Assembly: GCA_013399305.1 (NCBI GenBank)
Contig: VXAI01000096.1
Span: 1,984,833-2,048,832 of the forward strand
From: Rostratula benghalensis
Taxonomy: Eukaryota; Chordata; Aves; Charadriiformes; Rostratulidae
DNA length: 64,000 nt
Direction of reading: 5' to 3'
Below, one piece after another: positions 25,650 through 37,500 of this stretch; the stretch's first letter is position 1; the number at the start of each line of letters is the position of its first letter. The notes beneath the pieces were generated by a model that saw only the letters and a program-made list of their open reading frames with translations, did no database searches and had not been told where the DNA came from. The translations under genes and the position numbers were made by a program.

Positions 25650-25678
25650 CCCTCCCCACCACCCCACCACCACCCCCC
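25650..25678 (-). other. Predicted G-quadruplex motif on the minus strand
   Basis: The + strand shows five C-runs of 3, 4, 4 and 6 or more bases separated by T, ACCA and ACCACCA. The minus strand therefore has four G-runs with loops of 1, 4 and 7 bases, which fits the usual G3+N1-7 rule. It lies in otherwise ordinary DNA with no promoter features I can see. Confidence 0.7.
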
Positions 25679-25679
25679 A

Positions 25680-28600
25680 CAGAGGCCCTGGAAGCACACA
25701 AACCCACAGAATACACTATTTTTTTCTTTCCCCCTGCCCATCTCAAGAATGTGACAGTACAGTGAACGCTTAGTAGAGACCTCTAATTTATAAGACTACC
25801 TCAGACATGAGGAAACGGTACTTTGGCTCCTCCTGGGTCTACTGCATTCGTTATGGAGCAATAAAAAGACGTTCAACCACTCACAGCTTAGAATCTGACT
25901 CAATCTTCAACACCTGATAAAGCTGAATATTAGGTGCTTCGCTTGGCTTAAGCCTGTCTCTATTTTGGTGCCCACTTTACAGCTGCCAAAAACCTGACTG
26001 TGAAACCCACCATACGTTAGAAATGCAAACAAGGCACTGCATTCATGACCCTCAATGTGTCATACTGGAGAGAAAGCATTCACTGACCACAGTAAAGAGA
26101 TATCATTACATAAAATTCAATAGAGATGAGAATTCAAATACAAGAATATCTCTGGTTCAACATAAATTAAATCAGTGAGAGCTTTATGCATTTTTGAAGT
26201 GTAAGTGCCTTATACAAGGTCAGCTCTGAAAAATATTTTAAAATGTGCCTCTTTTTGTTTTCTCATTTGGATAAAAGAGAACTCAAACTTTTGATAGTGG
26301 CTTCTTCCGGACTGAAGGATATTAAGTGCCCACTGGAGAAGAAACAGGCTGACAGCAAACAGACTGGTAGCTTGCAAGAACAGAAAAGTTTCAGGACCCA
26401 GCTCTGTTCTGAGTTGGAAGACACTGGTATTTGTAAGGAGAATCACATCCTCATTTGTCACTTCAGCAGAGATGGATACAACACCCTATCCCAATTCTTT
26501 CCACCAATTTAACAATTTAAAGGGTAACTCTCTTTGTGCTTGGAAGGCCAAGAGGTTTGAAAGCCTGAAAGTACGGGAGGAGGCTCTATTTATCACCAAA
26601 TCAGGTACACAGTGGCACCTACACCGAACCTGCACCGTGCCTGCCGCATCACAGATTTTTAGCTCTGAAATGGTCTTCCAGCAGGGATTGAGGGAAGCCA
26701 ACGGGCTGCTGCTGGAACTCAGGTTATTGCCTTCACCCTCCCTGTTGGATAACACCAACCTGATGCTCCCATGTGCCACAGATTTTCCAGGTTACCCTAG
26801 GCAAAACCCTCTGGTCCGCAGCCGCATGCTCTTCACACTCACAAGCCTTCCCAACTGCCAAATGCCACACAGAAAAGTCTGGTTAAATCCAGCCTGATCC
26901 TTCATTTGGTTGAACTCAGATAAAGAAACCTCACCAAAAGTAGTACTTTAAAGAAACTACCCCTGTAAATAACATTCTTTTGGATGGGAAGCTGCCAGCA
27001 TTTTGGTTGTGAAATTTTCATCCTTCCCTGTCCTTGTGTTCATACGTCCCATCCTTCCCACCACCACCACCTTCCCCTGAAGCTTAACTTGCTTTTTAAT
27101 GCTACACAGATTTTTGCTCCAATGCACAGCATGATCTAACTAATTCGCACTTCATTGCTCTGCACACCTCATCATCCACACATGAAAACAGCAGTCTCTA
27201 TCCCTCCACTCCTGCCTATTTCTTCCTCCTCCATCCCTCACCTCCTATGCCTTCTCAGCAAAGCTCTACTACGGAAGCTGCAGTGAAGAGGCTCACATTA
27301 CCAGGGCTCCATTGCTTTTACAAAATTTACTAGTGTGCTGTGAAGCCTCATAAATAATTCAAGATAGACAACCTTTGTCAGGTAAATTAACATGCCTTCT
27401 GTAATCCATCACTCTGGGTTTTCCTGTCATGGTGATACACAAACTCACTGTAGGCACAAGCCATATTGATTCACCAATTCCCCAAGTGTCAGCAAGGACA
27501 GGGTAGCAGAACAGTTTTGGCACCAGTAGACCCCAAGGAAATCCAAAATCTGCCCAGGGCTTCCCCTGGATTTGTAACAGACACCCATTGGTGCAAAAGT
27601 AGCTCCAGCCTTGTCCATAGAAAGAGCAGCTCCATTGCCACCCTCTGCGGACAAAGAATCATGGTTGAGGAGGGATAGGCGATTCATTCTTATCAAAGAT
27701 CTCCTTTTCACTGCAAGAACTTCAGAGACTTTTGACACAAATTAGAGCTAGAAATCACGTTACATCCCATACTCCTTGGATCTAACTTCATGCACTTCAG
27801 TGGTGTTACTGCACAAAGGCACTTGGCTCATTAGAGATATGCAAACTCAACTTCTGTTTTGGCAACTGCGCCCAAGGCTTTATCATCATCAGAGCTATTG
27901 CACTAAATGGTTTATATCCCTATTTAGCACCCAATCTGATTGCTATCAGCAATTACCTCCTCTGGAGTTCTAAGCCTCAACAACAAGCAAGGGGAGGAGG
28001 CCTGATGCTGGTTCTCCTGACAGGCAGTCTCAGGCGGTCCTAGGAGAAGGTGTGTTCTGTGACAGCTCCTGCACTGTCCCTGTTACACCGAGAAGCAGCT
28101 TTCCAGGAGGCAGCACGGTAGCCTAATCACAGGCAAGAATAACGACCTCGCAGAGAGTTAATGAGTAGATACAGATACTGCAGACCATGTAACCTTTGTC
28201 TGGTCTGACTGTCATTCAGAGCCTTGTGTCTCTTGCCTGGCAGCCCTTTCACCCGCCACAGGCTGATCTGGTTAAATACCCTGATCCCCCCCACATCAGT
28301 CAATACAAGAAACACTCTGCTTCACAACTGAAGAATTAATCCTTTGTTCTGGGTAAATACCTTTTATTTCTTAGGACATTTATGACCAAAAGATAATGGC
28401 TGAGGCAGAACTGGAAGGGTCATAGGACGACTGTCAATGTTATGAAGAAAATCCACATGAATTCTCTGGAAGATCAAATGATTGAGCCTAAAGAAAACCA
28501 CGCCAATAGCTTGTTGATACAAACCAACTCTCCAATAATAACAGTTTGTACAACCCCAGTCCCCACGCAGCCCAGCAATAATAAACTTGAGGATGAGGGC

Positions 28601-31600
28601 TAGATTACAGGAACAGCTCTAAAACAAAGTACTACCAGCACCCCAGAGAGGAAAAAATAATTTTGCTAACAAAACACATTTTGCTTTCAAGAGGTTCCTG
28701 GAAAAGTAAATATCGAAACATTCAGATACTGTTCTTTCTTGCTGAATATTTCACTCAAGTATTTTGCTTGGTAATGACTTTTTCTTTTATTTCATCCCAC
28801 TTGAGTATTTCATTGGCTGAAAAAAGCATTGTCTAAATCGTATGCTTTGTGCACATGTACAATGTTACAGTGTGCAGATGCCCCAGCACTTAAGCCCTCA
28901 AGAGCTTTTCTGATGGCTTTTGAAGCCAAACGCCAGGAAGCTCGTTCAAGGATAAATTTTCAGGTTTCCATTTAGGCCCTGTGTAACCACCTTCAGCCTT
29001 TAAGGGGCTACTACACACAGGCATACAACACACACAAAGCTTCTTTGCAGTGAAGATTCTGCACTGTGCCTGTCAAGTGCCAAGCACAAGACCATTTCTA
29101 CCCTCAGGTCTGCAGGAGCCTTATTGATTTTGGTTGGAATGCACATGCCCTCACAAGAGAATTTAAGTTAATAATTTTTCAATGGATACAGGTGAAACCA
29201 CAACCTTGCAGGGGATCACTGCAGGTAGGATATGGGATTGAGGTGTCACAAGGACAGGCATGAGAGCGGTCGTGCCCTGCTGTGATGCCTGACCTTGCCC
29301 CATGAAGAGACCCAACAGGAAGCATTCAGGAACGTCATCAGGAATGGAGATCTTATTTTTTTTAATGCCAAAGAAATATTGCAAATGGCTTTTCAAAAAC
29401 ACATTTAGTCCTCTCCTGGGGGATGTTCTTTCATCCCAAACCAGATTCTGCCACTGATGCACAGCCCACATGGGGCTGTTGCAGGGACCACTGGGTGTTT
29501 GTGCCTCCAGTGGCTACCATTTCCAACAGGGGCTGCTCAGCTCTCGCAGGGATGGAACCACTTTATCTGTCAGTCGCTCGCTGGGGTTTTTTGCCCTCCC
29601 AGGGAGCTGTCTCTCTGCTCAGCCGACTGTAGCACAAGACAAGCAGGGCCATCTCCCCACTTCTTCTCTGCGCCTTTCCAGACAAGTTCCCTTCCCAAGT
29701 ATCAAAACCATAATTGGAAGAGATTTTCTGACTGCACAGCAGGCAGGCAGTAGAACAAGAGAAGAAGCTTCCTCTACGTGGCACCCTGCAAACCCTAAAA
29801 CATCCAGTCCTAATAGAGTTATTTATTTCAAGCCCTGCTAGCCCAGATGTGCCATCATCACCAGGATCATTAACCTCATTTGTGGTGATATAACACAAGT
29901 GCAAATCAAAACCTGCTAAAAGGAAGCAATTAATTTGGTAGAGGCAGCCTCAAGACCACCTTGCAGTGGTGATGGGCACCTATTAGGCCTTATTGCTCTC
30001 AGCAGGAGTCTTCATTGCTGACTATCCCACAGAAACACTGGGAACACCTCCAGCCTGCTGCCCAGAACTACTGCCTGCATCTGACAAATGCTAAATCTCA
30101 CGCCAAAAAAGCAGGACTGGACCCTAGTCCCCAGGCTGGCACTTTCCCCTGCAGACATGCCTTCCTCCTCTGGCTGGCTGGTTGGAGATGCCCTGCAGAG
30201 CAGCGATGAAGCCAAGCCTCCCCAGCGGACACACAGCAATTCTGCACACACCTGCTTCCTCACAAGAAGCAAATGGCTCGCCACCCTCTAGCAGATGGCA
30301 ATTTTCTTTCAAGTCCAAGTGACAAAAAGCCTTTCTGCAAACTCAAGACAGGGGGGTTGTTCTAGTCCTGGGCGGCAGCGCTGGCAGCCACGTTCCCCGG
30401 CACGTTCACATGCACAAAATCCCCGCTAACCGGAGGCAGTGGCAATACAGGTGCAGGACTCCCCTGATTGACCAGGCTTTCAATCACATAATACCAAATC
30501 TCTCAGAAATTCAAGCAAAGATTGTTACCGTGCTGCCACAGGAATCCCTCTGCGTACTATTAAAAATAAAAATTAACTGCAACCACCAGCCTTTCTTTGC
30601 ACGGCCATTAATCCTGTTGACCACACAGATGCACATTCTTGTACGTGACCATTCCTACAAGGAGCCTTGTCAGTCACTGGACATCACCTACCGTGCCCGC
30701 CCCAATGGGTTTGTTCCAATCTGGGATTTTGCTTTTTAAATCTCAATGAGAATTTCCCCTTTGGACAACTGGCTGAGCCGAGCCTTCCTTAGCTCAGCAT
30801 AAGATGATTAAAACCATGCTACCCGGGAGGAGAGAGATAATGTGGAACACCAGCGATTTATGAGGGACGGAACCAAGAATCAACACACAGAATCACTGAT
30901 GATAATTAATACAACTGTAACCAAAAATAATAATAATAAAAAAAGTCTTAAATCCTTTGTTATTTTCTTATTTCCCCCCCTTAAGCAAAATATCCTAATC
31001 ATTCGGTCTGCTGCCTGTCAGAATGAAACAATTCTGAGGCTGCTTAAAAAAAGCAGCCTCATTTTTGCGAGTCCTACGTGAAAGATGACTTAAGTGATTT
31101 ACGGAGAAAACCTCTAAAGACAAATAAGGTTTCTAATCAATGCTCAAAATCATTCGCTGTTGTTACAAGGTGCATTGTCCAACGTAGGAGAAAATTGGCT
31201 TGTAACAGGAAGAATTGGACAACCCGTCTCTTCAGCTCAACTCAGCCTCTGACCAACAAACCTCCCCAAAAGATTTAAGTTATATTAAGTTACGTCTCTA
31301 AAAACAAGGAGGGTCCAGTCAGGGAGCTACTCAGGGGAAATAGTCAATTAAAGACTGTCATTCAAGCCTTGGTGCCAGCTACCATTGCGCTCCTTTATTC
31401 CCATTAAATATTTCCTTCCCGGGAAACAATCACTAGCCCTAGGGCAGAGCTCGTGAGGCATTTCAGCCCACATGTTACAGCATTAACCTACTGCCAAGCA
31501 ATTGTGCATCATCATCAAATATCCATTCAGGGCTCTTCTCTTCTCCGAGTTCACAAAACAGGTCGTAAGGGGAATAAAATGAACAAGAAGATACCAGGTC

Positions 31601-32889
31601 AGGCCGAGGTTCTTGCGTCCCTTCTCTGTCTCTTCTGTGGATGCAGCCAGATGGAATTACTTCCCTCCAGAGGCCCACAGAATTAGTGGTCTTTTCAGGA
31701 CCATTCTTTCACGTTTACAATAAATTATCAGTCTTTGCCACCGGGTTCAGTTTTTACTCATCTTGCTTTTCTCAGTGCAGGATCAGGCCCACTCCGATGA
31801 GACCACTGATAAGAGACCACAGAGCTAACGAAATCTATCCTAGTAAACCCCACCAAATTATCTGGAATAAAACTGCTTTAGCTAGAAAGCTGGCACCGTT
31901 TATTAGAACAATACAGATAATAATCAGTCTGGGTGAGGGAAGGCCAACGCATTATTTACAAATTATACGCCTCTCCTAAGTATGTTTCTCCTGGTATAGG
32001 AACCTTCTTATAAAACTTTCTGCAGTTAGAAAGAAAACACAGTTCTGATTTGTAAACTGGGACCCAGAAGAGATTTATTCTACAATGTGATCCTGCATTG
32101 CCAATTTAAGAGGGGAAAGCAACAACTTACATCCTCCAAAAAGCTGCTGAAATATCAAAAAAAATCCCACAAACTTTATCTGTAATTCACCAAGTACATA
32201 ACGCCCTTTACTTCTCCAGGGATGCTCATGGAAGTAAAGATTATTCATGAGACAGCGATGCTGGATCAGGCCATAAGGCTGTCGTACTTGGACCAGAACT
32301 GGCACGTTCCCTTTCTTCTCCTCCCCCTGTAGGTAGACATTTCTCAGGGTCTTATTCTGAAGCATTCCCGTATTTACGTGACAGCAAGAAAGGAGAACCC
32401 ACTGGATCCCAAAGGACAAGGATATTTAGAAATAAGGATACAAAACTCAAAAAGAATCTGTCTGAATGGGAGGTATTTCTGAATAAACAAGGAGTGCAAA
32501 CAACTATGCCTTCGGTGAAGCCAGATATTAACACAGTAAGCTACAGCTCTCCCAAATAAACAACACTGTTTCTTCTGCCGATAAGCCTTCTTTTCAGAAG
32601 GCCCGACTACATGTCTGTAAAAATGTACTTTGAGTTCAAAGATGTTAATCTAAACAGCTTTCAAAAATACTCCCTATGACATACGTATATAATGTATTTC
32701 TATTCTTAAGCAAATCAAAACTGACAAGAAAATTGTGACATAAAGCAGTGCACATCCACTGGGGCAGCACAAAGTTAAGGGCAACACTGCTATTATTAAC
32801 TCTATGTCATTGAAATCTTTCCCCCACCTTCAGAAACGCAGACTGTAAGGACACAGTGTCAGCCTTTACTTTGAAATGTCTGGATTTTT
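25680..32889. other. Non-coding stretch leading to the main CpG island
   Basis: No gene or convincing interspersed repeat is recognised in these 7.2 kb. The stretch includes an AT-rich, low-CpG block at about 28,715-28,870 with repeated 'tgagtatttc'/'tcaagtattt' motifs, and a perfect 11-bp hairpin at 31,035-31,061. An ATG-started 141-codon frame at 26,472-26,897 has no family features. The lack of recognisable repeats over this length beside a CpG island is what one sees around some developmental genes, but it is equally compatible with ordinary compact avian intergenic DNA. Confidence 0.5.
31035..31061. repeat. Perfect 11-bp hairpin with A5 loop
   Basis: TGAGGCTGCTT and AAGCAGCCTCA are exact reverse complements separated by five A. 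The 3' arm is followed by a run of T. The shape resembles a bacterial intrinsic terminator, but the genomic context is avian and that function is not expected. The stem is too short for a microRNA precursor. About 0.1-0.2 such structures are expected by chance in this much sequence. Confidence 0.8.
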
Positions 32890-32896
32890 ATTATTT

Positions 32897-32912
32897 CCCC
32901 CCCCCCCCCCCC
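32897..32912 (+). repeat. Poly-C run (16 C)
   Basis: Sixteen consecutive C just outside the left shoulder of the CpG island. On the minus strand it is a G16 run that would lie just downstream of the small frame at 32,922-32,990. Such runs are prone to sequencing and length errors. Confidence 0.9.
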
Positions 32913-33116
32913 ACTTCTGTGTCAACAAACCTCAGCATTTCGTAACAGAGATGACAGCCTCTTAAAATACATCTCGGCAAGATTTCGCATGGCCGTGTGG
33001 AGGGGGACAGGGCTTTGGGGTTATCACGGTATGCCGGAGAGACGAACGTGTTAGCAAATATTCCCAAACGTTAACTTCCAAAATGCTCGCTTTCTTAAAA
33101 AAAAAAAAATAATAAA

Positions 33117-33124
33117 TATAAAAG
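33117..33124 (+). promoter_or_regulatory. TATA-like box, + strand
   Basis: TATAAAAG, a match to the TATAWAWR consensus, lies on the left shoulder of the CpG island. A start site about 30 bases on would fall near 33,145-33,150, in 'ccttcccgcagcgac', and transcription would enter the island. The motif adjoins a 13-base A-run, so AT-rich chance is a real alternative. Confidence 0.35.
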
Positions 33125-33126
33125 TC

Positions 33127-33134
33127 TATTTATA
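33127..33134 (-). promoter_or_regulatory. TATA-like box, minus strand
   Basis: Read on the minus strand this is TATAAATA, preceded by GC-rich 'gcgggaagga'. A start site about 30 bases on would be near 33,100, heading left. It sits two bases from the plus-strand TATA motif, so the pair is back-to-back and divergent. A 22-codon ATG frame (32,922-32,990) lies about 110 bases downstream on the minus strand. Confidence 0.35.
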
Positions 33135-33632
33135 TCCTTCCCGCAGCGACTCTCCAGTCCCCCACCCCCTCACTCAAACGAGCTGCTTTCCGACTTTTTC
33201 TTTCAATAGATTCCAGCCCATTTCTGCCGGTCCAAAGGGAGGGAGAGGACGACCCGCCAGCTCGGATAGCCTGTGGAACTATCCATTTATTACTAGTTTA
33301 TGCTCGAACTCCATGGGTAACGACCGGTTGTGGGTACCATATTGTGTACTTGAAACGAAGGGGAAGGAGAGGGGGGGAAAAAAAATAATTAACAAAAAAA
33401 AAAAGTCCTTTTTCGCCTTTCCCCCCTCTCGCCACATTAACGCTTCGGTAGCCGCCCTGCACACCGGCACCCGCCGGGGAAGTTTGTGCTTTCCAGCAAC
33501 TTTGGGTCCGTTCCTCGCCCCGCCGCTCCGGCGGCCGGCAGGGAGCGGGCAGGGACCCCCGCGCCCGACCGCATCCAGCGCCGCACCGGCCCGGCACGGC
33601 ACAGCGCGGGTACCGGCGGCACCGGCAGCGCC

Positions 33633-34219
33633 NNNNNNNNNNNNNNNNNNNNNNNNNNNNNNNNNNNNNNNNNNNNNNNNNNNNNNNNNNNNNNNNNNNN
33701 NNNNNNNNNNNNNNNNNNNNNNNNNNNNNNNNNNNNNNNNNNNNNNNNNNNNNNNNNNNNNNNNNNNNNNNNNNNNNNNNNNNNNNNNNNNNNNNNNNNN
33801 NNNNNNNNNNNNNNNNNNNNNNNNNNNNNNNNNNNNNNNNNNNNNNNNNNNNNNNNNNNNNNNNNNNNNNNNNNNNNNNNNNNNNNNNNNNNNNNNNNNN
33901 NNNNNNNNNNNNNNNNNNNNNNNNNNNNNNNNNNNNNNNNNNNNNNNNNNNNNNNNNNNNNNNNNNNNNNNNNNNNNNNNNNNNNNNNNNNNNNNNNNNN
34001 NNNNNNNNNNNNNNNNNNNNNNNNNNNNNNNNNNNNNNNNNNNNNNNNNNNNNNNNNNNNNNNNNNNNNNNNNNNNNNNNNNNNNNNNNNNNNNNNNNNN
34101 NNNNNNNNNNNNNNNNNNNNNNNNNNNNNNNNNNNNNNNNNNNNNNNNNNNNNNNNNNNNNNNNNNNNNNNNNNNNNNNNNNNNNNNNNNNNNNNNNNNN
34201 NNNNNNNNNNNNNNNNNNN
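33633..34219. other. Assembly gap (587 N)
   Basis: Unbroken N from 33,633 to 34,219 in the densest part of the CpG island. GC-rich islands are the usual place for such gaps in bird assemblies. The stated length may be an estimate. Any exon, start codon or promoter within it is unseen, and no frame spanning it should be trusted. Confidence 0.99.
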
Positions 34220-34580
34220 CCCCCGCCGCCACCGGCCCCGCCGGTCCGCACCGGGGAGGTGCCGGTGGGCACCAGGCTGGAGCGACCCGGCCGCGGCGTC
34301 CCGCCGCCAGCCCCCATCCCCGTCCCCCGCCGGCCGGGGGGCAAAGGCAGGCGACATCCCGGCGTGTCGCCGTCCCTTCGCGGGCTTGTTTTCCCCCGCG
34401 GAGCTATCACTGCCATGCTTGCCCGGTACCGCTTTTTTCTCCCGGGCCACCTCCCGGGGACAGATCGGCGGTGTATGAGAATCTCCGGTTATGTTAAATA
34501 ATAATAACAGCAGCGATGACGGTGTTTTGTTTTGTTTCTTTTCAAACACGCTATGACTTTGGGGAGCGTTCGTGAGCCCG

Positions 34581-37500
34581 ACAGGAGGGCAGGCTAAACA
34601 TTCGAAATAACAGAATTTATAAACACAGCCCCAAAACGACCAGGGTTTCTGAGCCAGACTTTTAAAGGCCTGGATTTTGCAACGCTGTTTTCTGGGTAGC
34701 TGCAGTGTAATTGCATCTTCTCTAAATCCAAACCCAAGCTGCTCGGCTTCATTGAAACTGACCACTGGGGAGTCACAGGGACAGCTGGCACAGGAGGGAC
34801 AGGGACACCATCCACGTGCTCCCTGATTCCATCCCCAGACAGCCTGAACTTGGACAGTCACCGGGCCAGGCAATTTGTGACTTAGCTTTGCCCTCTGCTT
34901 TAACTTCAGAAAAGGTGTCATATTGGCAAGATTGCCAGTATCTGCACACTCCTCACCAGGAAGAGCCTCCCAAACTTTTCATCGTCCCTTAAAGGTGCTC
35001 CACTGCGGCAGGACAGGAGCAGTTTGCATCCCAGCACAGAGGTTTAAAAGCCTCCCAGTTTGGGAAGAGAAGGGGATTTCGGCAGGGAGAGGCTGCTCCT
35101 CTGAACAGCTCCCTGCCCTGGTTTGCTTCTGCTGCTGAGTGCAATTGCCTCCGTCCTTCATTTCCGATGGGAAAAAGAAACATTTTGGAGCGACACAGAG
35201 TCAGAGTCAGGTTCCCAGCACCCCCGTATCACCCAAGGGCGCTGCCTAAATTCCCGCGGTCGCATCCCGACACCCCACAGATTTAATGTGGCGAGGAGCA
35301 CCGGTACAGAAACGGGTTTGGTGCACTGACTCCAGCTCCAGCTGGGTCACAGAGACAGTTCCTTTTTCGGTAGGGTGGCGAAACACTATCGTTTTCCCAG
35401 CTCATGTGGGAAGTCAGCAGTAAACCCCGCACTTGAATCCAGAAAATTGGACTTGCAAACCCATCAGACGCTGACCTGATGCGATCAACACGGAGGTGGA
35501 AATGCACAGTCAACTTAATGCTTCCGAGAAACATTAAGAAATATTTCAGTGTTCCCTCTGTCACCCCTGTGCCACGTACAGACTCCGGCTTTTCTTGGCA
35601 CACGCTCCAGGATATGGTCTGGTTTGGCATCACGTACTTCAACTGCACCTACCACACACAGGTTAAGTCAGGTTTGCATGGGCTGTTACAGCTGAAAATC
35701 TCAGTTACTGCCCCGTCACATAGAAATTTCCAATTTACAACCTCCAAGTGTGTTTCAGCAGTGGTACGTGGATAATCTCTAGTGCATACATGGGAAACAC
35801 AGCGACAATATGACAAACAGCTCGTCCATTGCTGGCAGAGTCGGCAGCAGACAGTAAACACTCCTCATGGTGTAGAATTTGGCTTTCCAAAATCCTGAAA
35901 GACAAATTTTGTTGTCTGTCACATCCATACTTTGTTTCCCAGAGGACCTGGGTTAGCATCTGTCCGAAAGATAAAATTTAACTCAAGATATGGGCCCATA
36001 GGGTCCAGGTTTCAGGTTCCTACTCCGACAGAACACCCAGGCTCTTTGAGGCAACGCTGCAATCGCCAGATTTCCTTTGCAATACGGGGGTTTTTCTGCA
36101 TGAGGCAGTCTGACCCTCCGTCCTGTAGGAAGAGCTCAGGGACACAACTGCGCATCGCCACGGCCATCAACTGCTTTTCCAAACTCCCAACACCCAGCAG
36201 CTGCCTGCTCTGCAATTCCAACTGCACGGCGTGTACGCGGCAGCCCCAGCACCGGGTACCCCCGTCGTGCCTGAACTGTGCCTGTGCAGAGCGCAGCGCT
36301 CCGTCGCAGGCACCGCAGCCCCGCGCACCCACAGCGGCAGGGCTAAGCTACTTCTTTGAGACGTGGCTCTCCAAAATCCTTATGATTGTTCCGGTTTAAT
36401 CCAGATATCAATATCCTTCGGAGCAAAATTTGACCTTGCAGTCTTAGAGTAGGAGCGGACCTCTAGATGTCAAGTAATTCCTTTCAAATGTTGCTGTTTG
36501 GGTTTCTTAGCAGTAAAGCCTTGGCTGATACGTCCTGTTTTTTCAAAGAACAGCCCTGCACTGCTGAGATGGACATTTTTGGTTTACTTTTGTTGCAATT
36601 GTTTTTCTGTGTAATTTTGGATGCTTTTGATTTGGTGGTACTTGTTGCTGTGATCGCTGCAGACCATACACAGATAGGTTAGTTAGTAGCAAGTTGCTTG
36701 GAAACAGTCTTAAATGTAACAGGGAGGGCAAAATCAGGGAATTAGCCCAGCTGCATGGCAGGAAAAACGTTGATTCACACCTGGGTGCTGCTAGATTAAC
36801 GCTGCCACCTCACAACCAAAGCCCATTTCTCAGGGCACAAATGTATACAAATTTATCATGGGCTGCTTTTGCTACCAACCTTAAAAATGCTGTAAGATTG
36901 TTTTCCAAACTGTGCACAGGACAGAGGCACATCCAGGGCCTGCATAAAACTATGTGTTATGAAGACGTTCTACCAACAATTTGCAAAACCAATGCTGCCC
37001 TGAAAGGCAGGGAAGTAAATCACGGAGTCCTCTTCTACCTGGTATTGTTGGGAAAGACAGGGAAAACAGCATCGTTATGGACATTATCTTTCACCTTTTT
37101 CTGCAGCAGGTGCTGCTGCACTGTGGCCTCTTTGAAGTGCTGCCCACTCTGCAACACTGAGCCCCACCAGGGCACACAAACATCAGCTTCAACATGAAAT
37201 TCAAGCCGTAGCCTCCACAGCAGCTTCTAGTATGTCAGTGTAGGTTCTCAGAGCAAGTGTGAACCAGCCTAAGGTTGCAGGGAAAGGACCCTGTGGAATT
37301 CAGCACACTATCTAAAATACTGACAGGGTTGCAGCAAAACAGGCAGCACCACTGCTGTTCTCCCATGTCTTTTAGTGGAGAAGCCACGTAGGAGGAGGCT
37401 GTCTAAGTTATTCTTATGGCTGATTTATTTGCAAAGGCAGGTAAATGCAAGAGGAGGTGTGAGTTTAACTCTCCTTTGAGTAATCATTTCAATAGGAAAA

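Larger units (their letters stand above)
32940..34580. promoter_or_regulatory. CpG island, probable promoter (core missing)
   Basis: CpG dinucleotides are frequent from about 32,940 and dense from about 33,420 to 34,480, whereas the rest of the window is strongly CpG-poor. The flanks of the gap are over 70 percent G+C by eye. Islands of this strength in birds usually mark the promoter and first exon of a gene. The left shoulder carries TATA-like motifs on both strands (33,117-33,134). The 587-base gap removes the middle, so a first exon could lie inside it. Frames that seem to run through the island are products of GC-rich sequence and the N run, and are not evidence of coding. Orientation is unresolved; it may be bidirectional. 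Confidence 0.8.

Noticed and set aside
26472..26897. 141-codon ATG frame
   Set aside because: No family resemblance and no flanking splice signals that keep the frame.
33279..34921. Very long open frames (317 to 494 codons) on both strands across the CpG island
   Set aside because: They owe their length to 587 N and to stop-poor GC-rich DNA. Several frames overlap on both strands, and no domain is visible on either flank.
35932..36399. 155-codon Cys-rich frame and opposite 106-codon frame at 36,012-36,332
   Set aside because: Non-ATG starts, both strands open in the same place, and no regular cysteine spacing matching a known domain.
36694..37197. 167-codon frame
   Set aside because: TTG start and no domain; length within chance for the window.
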